Assembly (NCBI GenBank): GCA_964036155.1
Contig: OZ038422.1
Span: 3,433,201-3,497,200, forward strand
From: Diploscapter coronatus
Lineage: Eukaryota; Nematoda; Chromadorea; Rhabditida; Rhabditidae
DNA: 64,000 bases
Direction: 5' to 3'
Shown: piece after piece, positions 40,225-49,071 of the stretch
Layout: the number at the start of each line of letters is the position of its first letter
Numbering within the stretch: position 1 is the stretch's first letter
Notes under the pieces: generated by a model
The model's input: only the letters and a program-made list of their open reading frames with translations
Databases searched by the model: none
What the model was told of the DNA's origin: nothing
Program-made: the position numbers and the translations under genes

Positions 40225-41637
40225 ATGCAATTAGTCTTCGTTCTGCTATGGACAAGTTTAGCTAGCATTGTTTCATCAAAGCAGGATGAAGGATATTGTA
40301 GGCGCAATTTCTATAATAGTCTTCAATGGAAATTTTCAGTTGGAGGAATAGGAGCCTCTGCAACGAGATCACCGTCATTTTCTTCTAGATCCAGACGCTC
40401 AAGTTGGGGAGGAAGTTCGGATTCTAGCAGCTCAGGAAGATGGTTCACCCCAAGTAGAACCTCATCAGCTAACTCTGGTACGAGAAACTCCAAATATATT
40501 CCACCAGAGTAAGAATTTTTAATTACTTGAGTAATTTGGATGAACATAATCACATGATATTTCTACTTCAGATCCCAAGAAAGCTTCAACAAGAAATTCC
40601 GTGAATCAGTATTCTCTGCTACGTCAAATGGTCTGATCAAAACTGGTCCCGACACCTATGTTGCTCGTAACGGTCGCAGTTACTTCAAGTAAGATATCTG
40701 TTCAATAACTTTGATAATATCTTTTTTAGTCACAATGAAAATATCTATTACAAAGAAGAAGAAAAAGATGGAGGCTTCAATCTTGGTATTAGGTAAAGAT
40801 TATGGCTTCCTCAATATTATTATCACTTCATTTTCAGCATTGTACCGCTTCTGAAGTTTATAGCCATACTCATTTTGGTATCTTTGGGCATGTTTATCGT
40901 TTTGCTATGTTTGAGCGCATACATTTATATAATAGATCCAAATGTGGTCAGGTGTGAGTTGAACGGTAAGGGCTTCATATCTTTTTTATTTTTCAAAAAT
41001 TGTAATGAATATCTTTTTCTTACATTAAAATGAATTCCGCAACATTACCTTTAAGGGTTAAAATCTCGATTCATTTATTACTTAATTCTCAATCATTTAT
41101 AAAGCTAACCAATATATTTAGGCTTAACACAAAGGGATTTGTTTCGACTCGGAGCGTCTCAAATTCAACCTTGGTCACGACGAATGACTCAAAATTCAGC
41201 GCCTATTCAATATCCAATCTGCCCACCAAATTCACAAGCACGAATCACTCGATCATCAGTTCCACTATCCAGAAGATCTCCAAGTCCTGAGCAAGAAAAC
41301 CGCACAAACTCAATGGCAACATGCATAGGACCATCATCAAGGTAGTATATCATGAACAACTTAACCCTGAAGCGAAAGTGATGAGAATATTTGATATTTT
41401 GAACTAGAATTAGTTCAATTTTGATCTTAAAACGATGATGAATTTAATTGCAGAAGAACACCTAGTCCTGATCAAGCCGGAAGAATTGAAGGTCAAAATC
41501 CGCCATCAATATACATCGATCAACCTCCAGTAAGGTCACCCAGTCCTAGTCCAGCTGAAAATGTCACCTATGATGACCCACCTCCAATCTACATCGCGTC
41601 TCCCCCATCATACGAAGATTGTGTATCTCAAAAGTAG
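40225..41637 (+). CDS. CX-family protein lacking the CX module (copy C)
   Basis: Seven exons: 40225-40297, 40340-40508, 40572-40688, 40730-40792, 40838-40965, 41122-41341 and 41454-41637; 317 residues, in frame. It has a signal peptide (MQLVFVLLWTSLASIVSS), a Ser/Arg/Gly stretch, the segment that precedes the CX module in copy E, one membrane span (FIAILILVSLGMFIVLLCL), and a Pro-rich tail with PPIY and PPSY. Exon 4 is only 63 nt. Compared with exons 4 and 5 of the gene at 52824-54420, it keeps the first ~22 nt of one and the last ~41 nt of the other, so the CRFVFD element and the whole CX module are gone while the frame is kept. The ttttcag 12 nt before the ATG supports the start. Intron 1 is 42 nt without a stop, so it could also be read through. 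A gaataaa lies after the stop near 41742. Confidence 0.8.
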
Positions 41638-41854
41638 TCCAAGATTTCAAAACGCGTTTTTTTTCAAGATTGTCTCAAATTTATTACGGGTGTTTGAACG
41701 ACAACATTTCATTGCCATTTGTAGATTTTTTTAGAAAAATTGAATAAAACTTGATTAAATCATCTCAGTGTATGCTAGAAATGTGTTACTTACTAAAAGC
41801 TGCAAAGCGAAGGCAATTTTGATATCACAATAAACTTAATATGTTGATTTTTAG

Positions 41855-42319
41855 ATAGGTGACTCTGAGTTAGCTATTAAAAGCGACGATACGAATACAG
41901 TCACCAGAGGATTGTTTCCTCTGAAATGGACGTCTCCAGAAGCGTTCACCGAGTTCAATTTCTCATCGAAGAGTGACATGTAAGAAAACTCGTTTAATCT
42001 TTCAGAATTTTCCTTTCAGATGGTCGTTTGGCGTGATCCTGTATGAGTTTTACTCACGAGGACAAACTCCCTATCGTGATATTGCTCCAGTAGACTTATT
42101 GAATTATCTGAACGAAGGAAACCGATTATCCAAACCAGAATTATGCCCAAATGAAATGTACGAAATCATGAAACAGTGCTGGTGTACAAAGCCTGATGAT
42201 GGACCGTCATTCAATGAAGTAGTTTGTTCCTTTTCTTTTTTTCAATTCCATTTTCTCAGATAAAAGCAGAAATATCCAAATGCCTTTCTAATGATCACAA
42301 ATTACTATGGGTATATTGA
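41855..42319 (+). pseudogene. tyrosine-kinase C-lobe fragment
   Basis: Three exons (41855-41979, 42020-42218, 42260-42319) encode 127 residues in frame to a stop. They cover the end of the catalytic core of a non-receptor-type tyrosine kinase: activation segment, then LFPLKWTSPEAF (the APE region), DIWSFGVILYEFYSRGQTPY, and QCWCTKPDDGPSF. The N-lobe, the glycine loop, the catalytic lysine and the HRD loop are missing upstream, where the CX-family gene ends about 200 bp away. The metal-binding DFG appears as DSE. It is a 5'-truncated piece, probably captured or left behind when the CX blocks were duplicated, and it cannot be an active kinase by itself. The intact splice sites and frame suggest recent origin. 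Confidence 0.8.
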
Positions 42320-42333
42320 AGCAAACAGCGATA

Positions 42334-44450
42334 TAATTTCTGAAAACGTGGATGATCTGAATATGGAGTCGTCTAGTTTATAATTTTATTGCATATTTTA
42401 TTTTGTTACGTAGAAAACAGTTAATTTTTCGTCGTATTCTTCCTTGATGATTCATCACCAAACGGCTCTCGAGATTTCAATGAAGCTTTCGAAGAGAGAT
42501 TTTACGTGTTCCGAAGAAGGACCCTGAAGATTTTTATGATATACATTACAGAATAAGGGATAACAAAATATCACTAGCAACAACGCTAAGAATACATTCT
42601 TCTTTCATCAAAAATGAAACTTATCTAATCCAAACGGGAAAAGTTAAAGTTCTAAAATCGGCCTTATATTAGGAGTACGGGAGGTTTCTACGTCATTTCA
42701 CAGCTAAAAATGATGCATGTCGTCGATTCAACTTTGTTTTCTAACGTTGAGAAATAGCCTCTGCTGATCTTTCTTCGTTGTTTTCTCTAGGAGCACACGC
42801 TCTTCTACGTCATTGTCTCTCAGCTGCTCGCCTGCCGGCCAGCCAATTTTTGCGTCTCTCCTCTCGAGCAAGCACATATCGATTGTAGCGCTCTACGTTC
42901 GCAATGTTTTGGCCTTGAATCAATTATCTAAACATTTTGAGTTTAGAACTTTTATCCATTTTTTCCTATCAGTTTTCGAAATGCTCAAGTTAGAGCATAT
43001 CGATTGTTTATGACCTATCTTTTTCAATGTTTTGTTGTAATAAAATTTTCTCGAAATTTCAGAAGACTTGTTTTAATTTTCCCTTTTAAAACTGAAATAC
43101 TTTTCAGGATTGTAGTCTATGCAATTAGTCTTCGTTCTGCTATGGACAAGTTTAGCTAGCATTGTTTCATCAAAGCAGGATGAAGGATATTGTAGGCGCA
43201 ATTTCTATAATAGTCTTCAATGGAAATTTTCAGTTGGAGGAATAGGAGCCTCTGCAACGAGATCACCGTCATTTTCTTCTAGATCCAGACGCTCAAGTTG
43301 GGGAGGAAGTTCGGATTCTAGCAGCTCAGGAAGATGGTTCACCCCAAGTAGAACCTCATCAGCTAACTCTGGTACGAGAAACTCCAAATATATTCCACCA
43401 GAGTAAGAATTTTTAATTACTTGAGTAATTTGGATGAACATAATCACATGATATTTCTACTTCAGATCCCAAGAAAGCTTCAACAAGAAATTCCGTGAAT
43501 CAGTATTCTCTGCTACGTCAAATGGTCTGATCAAAACTGGTCCCGACACCTATGTTGCTCGTAACGGTCGCAGTTACTTCAAGTAAGATATCTGTTCAAT
43601 AACTTTGATAATATCTTTTTTAGTCACAATGAAAATATCTATTACAAAGAAGAAGAAAAAGATGGAGGCTTCAATCTTGGTATTAGGTAAAGATTATGGC
43701 TTCCTCAATATTATTATCACTTCATTTTCAGCATTGGAATTGATTTTCTAATTTTTATAGTCATGCTCATTTCATTATGTTTGGGTATGTGCATCGCAGC
43801 GATACATTCACATACGGATAGGAATGACTGGAACAGTAAGGATTTCACATCTTATTCTTCAAAAATTGTAATGAATATATTTTTCTTACATTAAGATGAA
43901 TTCTGCAACATTACCTTTGAGAATTAAAATTTCGATTCATTTATTACTTAATTCCCAATCATTTATAAAGCTAACCAATATATTTAGACTTAACACAAAG
44001 GGATTTGTTTCGACTCGGAGCGTCTCAAATTCAACCTTGGTCACGACGAATGACTCAAAATTCAGCGCCTATTCAATATCCAGCCTGCCCATCAGATCCA
44101 CAAATACGAACCATTCGACCACCAGTTCCACTATCCAGAAGATCTCCAAGTCCTGATCAAACTAGACAAGTGAACTCTCAAAATCCACCTCCTATCTATG
44201 TTGAACAATCTCCAAGAAGATCACTCGGTCCTAATCCCGATGAAAATGTCACCTATGATGATCCACCTCCAATGTACATCGAGCCTCCCCCATCATACGA
44301 AGATTGTGTATCTCAGAAGTAGTCCAAGATTTCAAAACGCGTTTTTTTCAAGATTGTCTCAAATTTATTACGGGTCTTTGAACAACAACATTTCATTGCC
44401 AATTGTAGATTTTTTCAGAAAAATTGAATAAAATTTTACTAAATCATCTC
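42334..44450 (+). repeat. duplicated block D (matches C and inverted E)
   Basis: 42690-43070 and 43119-43730 are nearly identical to 39808-40130 and 40225-40836, and to the inverse of 53950-54850. The upstream part also matches 35430-35750. The block holds the gene at 43119. Confidence 0.8.
43119..44322 (+). CDS. CX-family protein lacking the CX module (copy D)
   Basis: Six exons: 43119-43191, 43234-43402, 43466-43582, 43624-43686, 43732-43835 and 43988-44322; 286 residues, in frame. Exons 1 to 4 are essentially identical to the gene at 40225, including the fused 63-nt exon that lacks the CX module. From exon 5 on it resembles the inverted CX-bearing copy at 52824-54420 more closely, with tail motifs PPIY, PPMY and PPSY. 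The gene thus looks like a mosaic: C-like in front, E-like behind, as gene conversion would produce. The membrane span is in exon 5 (FLIFIVMLISLCLGMCIAA). A ttttcag 11 nt before the ATG suggests trans-splicing. A gaataaaa signal follows the stop near 44425. Confidence 0.8.
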
Positions 44451-44788
44451 AGTGTCAGTGCGTGCTAGAAATGTTTCGTAAGTCATAATCTAAGAGAATC
44501 TAGTTGTATCTGCACTATGAGAACTCTATTTAGAGATTGCGTCATAAAGTTAGAGTCTTTAAAAATAACGAACAATTCTATTACGAAATAGCGCACTTCG
44601 TTCGTACGCACATGGCCTTCGTCGGTGACCCTTATAAGCCCAGAAATGCAACAAGTTTGCTTCTGCCGTAGCCAAGCTCGTATCGATTCTTATTTTTTTT
44701 CCTTTCTTCACTAACTCATGGCAGTAATTTTATAGTTTGGCTTATTTAGGATGAATGATTATTCAACTTCCTTGGCATTAAAGCCATA

Positions 44789-44961
44789 GGGTCCGTTCAT
44801 ACTTTAGTTGCAATGCAACTTGCAATTTGCAACTCGCTTGAAATAGCATGGGAAGTGAAGAGAGCGCGATTGCACTATTTTTGTGCTCTCCTGATTTCTC
44901 ACGCTATTTCAAGCGAGTTGCAAATTGCAAGCTGCATTGCAACTAAAGTATGAACGGACCC
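44789..44961. mobile_element. MITE with ~58-bp terminal inverted repeats
   Basis: The ends gggtccgttcatactttag... and ...ctaaagtatgaacggaccc are perfect at the tips and nearly perfect over about 58 bp, leaving a short central spacer. The flanks are ATA on both sides, a likely 3-bp target-site duplication. It carries no open frame: a non-autonomous DNA transposon. Confidence 0.85.
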
Positions 44962-45125
44962 ATAGACATTTCCTACTTGCTATCTGAAACTTTATCTATA
45001 ATTTTTGCATAAACGCTTAGAAACACATTGAGCCTTAGTTTTTTCTTATTTTCTCTGAGTTTTGCGTTATCCAGTTCAGTTAGTTCAGTCAATCTCTATA
45101 ATATTTATTTCAGATCTTCTGATAG

Positions 45126-45687
45126 ATGAAAATTGCCTTATTATTCTTACTATGCGCTATTTTGGTTAGCTTTGTATCATCAAAAGGTGGTGGCAGAGGA
45201 CGTTCAAGCTCTCGGTTTAGTTCAGGATCTTTGAGTCGTTCCAGCAGTTATTCTAGATCCTCATCTTCTAGCTCACATTATTATGGAGGCAGTTCTAGTT
45301 ATAGCGGAATTGGTAGTAGTAGTGGTGGTGGTGGAGTTTCGTAAGATAGTTTTCAGTATTCAATATAAAATTAGCTTATTCAGATCGGAAATTGGAATAA
45401 TAATCGTCACAGTGATAATTGTTATCCTGATATGTTGCTGCGTATCCTGTTCTGAGGAAGAAGTATGGGATAAGAATAGTAAGTTCTGGGAAGTTTCATT
45501 TTTAAAGATTCATTTAGATACAACCCACCGGAAAAGATTCGATAATGATGTTGAAAGGTGCGACGAAAAAGCTAGTCCTGATCAAACACCAGCTCAAATG
45601 TTTACGAGAACAAGATCGCCAAGCCCTGTCCAAAAAACCTATCCAACTGTTCCTTCGAAAGAAGCCCCACCAGTTTACGAAGTATAA
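45126..45687 (+). CDS. minimal CX-family protein without CX module (G)
   Basis: Three exons: 45126-45340, 45384-45478 and 45518-45687; 159 residues, in frame. It has a signal peptide (MKIALLFLLCAILVSFVSS), a Gly/Ser/Arg/Tyr-rich ectodomain of about 50 residues, a membrane span (IGIIIVTVIIVILICCCVS) and a tail ending in APPVYEV, a PPxY motif at the very C-terminus. The tail shares SPDQT and RSPSP elements with the genes at 43119 and 52824. No cysteine module is present between the Ser-rich part and the span. The tttcag upstream at 45108-45113 suggests a trans-spliced start. An aataaa lies near 45745. Confidence 0.8.
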
Positions 45688-45922
45688 CTATGTCAAAATT
45701 TCTGCTGTGATTTAAAATTACGGGTATTATTTAGTTATTTCCAATAAATACATTTTCTGAAATAATTTATCCAAATGTTGATTTCGCATAAGTAAAAGTG
45801 AATGCATCAAGTCTTTTCTCGGATATGATAAAATCTCATAAAAAGAATATACAAAAAAAATTAGGATGTGTAGTTTTGTCCCAGAAAAATACCGTGTAGA
45901 AGATCTATCCCACAACTGATAT

Positions 45923-46024
45923 ATGCTGAATGCGCATCCAACAGCATCTCCGGCTGAGCCACCTCCATCATACGACGAGGCTACCTCTTCAAAGATAGCT
46001 CGGCCAATAGGATTTATTGCTTAG
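45923..46024 (+). pseudogene. orphan PPxY tail exon of the family
   Basis: An open frame encodes a 33-residue Pro-rich piece with SPAEPPPSYDEA, very like the tail ends of the neighbouring family members (PPPSYEDC). No membrane span or signal exon in frame precedes it. It may be the left-over last exon of a deleted gene or an alternative last exon of the gene ending at 45687. Confidence 0.5.
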
Positions 46025-46551
46025 AGCATTCCGAATGTGAAAATACAACCATTTTAAAGATTTTCCTTCCATTAAGATCACCCATGAGTATGTAGATATC
46101 GTCTTTATAGTAATTATCAACTGCTTATTTATCTCTGGATACAGCGTATCTGTAATTTTACTCCACTACATGACCCTCACATATTCGAATGAACTTTGTA
46201 GTTGTCATATTTCGTATTCTGATCTTAGACAATCCGTGGGCATCTAAAAATATTCTAGGTTCGTCATTAAAATAAAAAGTATATAATTGGTTCGCATAAA
46301 AACTTATGAAAAGAACTCCTCCATGTTCATTATTCGAGATTTCTAAAGAAATTAGTCGCGAAGAGCTTCAAGAATCATTAGCCCGCGCGGGCGAGCGGAG
46401 AAAATGTTTATCGCTCATATTTGTATACAATGAAGAGATGTTCATCATAAACTTTCAAAATACGGCTATTTCTAAACTCACGTTCCGAAATTTATTGATT
46501 CAAAAGAAGACGTTCTCTTACCTCTCTTCGTCTTCGAAATATTGATTTTCG

Positions 46552-48178
46552 ATGAATTTATTATTGATCGTATTCCCTTACCTGTTCCTGATACCAATAT
46601 CTTTAGCAAGGAAAGCAAGTAATCTATTTATGCTATGATATTTACCATGAATATCGTTTAGTAAATGGTAGAGGAAGTCCCGGTGCTCGAAAAGGCTTCA
46701 CCAGCAGTCATCATAGTTTCAGTTCTGGAACGAGCAGCACCACCAACCGAGGCGGTAGCTGGTTCGTTGGAAGCGGGCATAAAGTCACGAGGATCGTTCC
46801 GCCAAAGTTGCCAACAACAGCAAAGACTCGAATATGCTAATCTTTCAGGATCAACTACGAGTACTCGAATCAATTTCGCACGAATGTATTCTCACCCAAA
46901 TCTGAGGTTCTTACTAGTATGGCGACGATGAACATGTTCACCATCAAGGATTCGACGTCTTCGTTTACGTATGTCTCAATGAAGTTCAAATGATTTGTCA
47001 AGTAGAATCGGTTCAATTTTCAATCCACGTGCATTAATGGTTTCTAAAAATTCGCTGAAGTAATGCAGATAAGTATCAAAATGGAATTTCAGCTACAACT
47101 CTCACATTTACTTCTGGGGCTCAAGCTACGTTCGAAGTGAAGGCATGCAGACGTGTCGATACGTTTTCGATAATGACCGGGAGGAGAAAGAGAAGCTGCA
47201 AAGAGAGCACGATAAAGCCGTTCGAAATCGTGACCGACTGGCGAATGAAATGGCGTACAATTTGACGGCCTCCAAGTTCCTGGCCAACATCACTAACGCA
47301 GCAGAGAAGCGACAGAAATGGAAGGAGTTCATTGAGAAAAGGGTAAGAAAATCGCATTTCAATCTGGGAATACCTTCTTTTTCATTTTCAAAATGACTGC
47401 CTGACTTAGGAAGAACTGCACAAGAGGATGAAAGAGTTCAAAGTGCCTCCTGCGCCAGTCTACGAGAAAGGAAACGCTAACACGGCCGTGTCGAAGGTGG
47501 ACTTTGGAAAGGTCGGGATTATTAATTTATTTGTTTCATTTGGCAAAGACTTTTCTTCAGGTTCGATTTGAGAACGGCACCAGAGTGCGAGAGATCAGCT
47601 TCGGATGCAAGAACGATGAAATATGCTGCGGGCTTCTATGTTGCGAGAGAAAAGAGGAAACCGTCTGTGAAGGAGATTGCTCGATCAAGTGAGCTCCAGT
47701 CACAGAAAAATTGCTGATTATTTGTTCAGCTGGGGCAAGATTCTCGGTCTGATCACTTGCGGTCTGACGATACTTTTCGGCATTTGTAATTGCATACGAA
47801 TATGCTGCGAGAACGATAGCAAGCAGTACGGTAAGTGATTTTCAGAAGAATTGGTACTGGTGATTGATATGTCTAAAATTCATTCTTTCTTCAACTCTTA
47901 GCGAAATGAACCTTGAAAAACTGATCTTACGTATCGATCCGTATGTGCAGCACAGCATTTGTCAGAATTTATCTTGATGAGTTTGAGGAATTTACTTGAT
48001 ACTAAGGTTTTCAGCTGTAGTACAAGCTACGACGACAAACACCGTTTCTGAGCAGATCAAGGGTCTGTCCAGTCCTCCAGCCGACGTTTGCACGCCAGCT
48101 TCAGCTCATTCAACACCACGGCCTACTTATGCAAGACAAAACTCAAGTCCTCAGTTTTTACAAATTGTGCAAAGTTAG
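46552..48178 (+). CDS. CX-module transmembrane protein (H)
   Basis: Eight exons: 46552-46618, 46662-46806, 46849-46968, 47093-47342, 47410-47511, 47561-47688, 47730-47830 and 48015-48178; 358 residues, in frame. It has a signal peptide (MNLLLIVFPYLFLIPISLA), a Ser/Gly/Arg stretch, a segment alignable with the N-terminal part of the gene at 58939 (NQFRTNVFSPKSEVLT), and CRYVFDNDREEKEK leading a charged, helix-prone region of about 70 residues. The CX module (ENGTRVREISFGC...CCGLLCC) sits in a 128-nt exon, the same size as in the genes at 56023 and 58939. A membrane span follows. The tail is Ser/Pro/Thr-rich but has no PPxY (only PRPTY), unlike most members. The exon phases match those genes one by one, which supports the model. 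Confidence 0.82.
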
Positions 48179-49071
48179 CCGGAGCCCATATTACTGTTTT
48201 ACTAATTCATGAATTGAAACGTTTCAACTTGTAATAACTCTTCCCTAGATTAGGGATCTTCTATAATGTTTTCATTTCTCACATTTCTTTCCCGATAATC
48301 AACAGTTTAATTGGAGCCTGTAATTTTAGCCAGTTACTCTTCTGATCCCAGTATTTATAAAAACGGGTATCGTATTTCAAAATAATGCTCGTTTATCGTT
48401 TGATCACGAGTTGATCTTCGAATTTGTAAATATGAATTTGTATCAAAGTAATAAAATTGTTATATTCATGAAAGTTTGAAAGACAGCTTGGAAACCTCAA
48501 GCCCTCAAACGGCGTGAAATAATGTGGTAAAATATTCTCTTCCCTACACAATGGGATACTAGCCTTACAAGATCCATAAAAAGCTCCTATGTTAACTCTC
48601 ATTGCACTTGTAAACGCAGTACGAGTAGACGGTGTCAGCTTCTACCTCGATGATCGAACTCGATTCTTTCCACCAAACATTCTTACAAAAAATATTCAAA
48701 GGAATAAATTTCAAAAGCAAGTATCAATATAAAATGAAATACGTAACTCAAAGTTAGCACGCTGTAAATGCATGACAATTTTAAAATGATAAATTCAATA
48801 AAAGTATATTGAAAATAAGTTTAAAAACATGATAACTATTGAATAGTTTGATAAAAAAAAGTGTAACCTCTCTAGAATACAATTAACAAATGAAAACTAA
48901 TATGCATTTTGCTTCGTAACATAAAGATGCTAATTGTGGAGTGTGAGGAAGTAGATATTGTATACAGTACTCTTTGCAGCTCGCTTTTCTTTTCCTTCGC
49001 TATTTCTTCTCGCCTCTCCGGAAAAGCGTAGAGAAATAGAGGCGGGACATAGGAGAGGAATATTGCAAAGA
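48179..49071. other. intergenic, no supported gene
   Basis: AT-rich region between two convergent genes (CX gene H and HSP70). No exon chain or recognised repeat. Confidence 0.4.
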
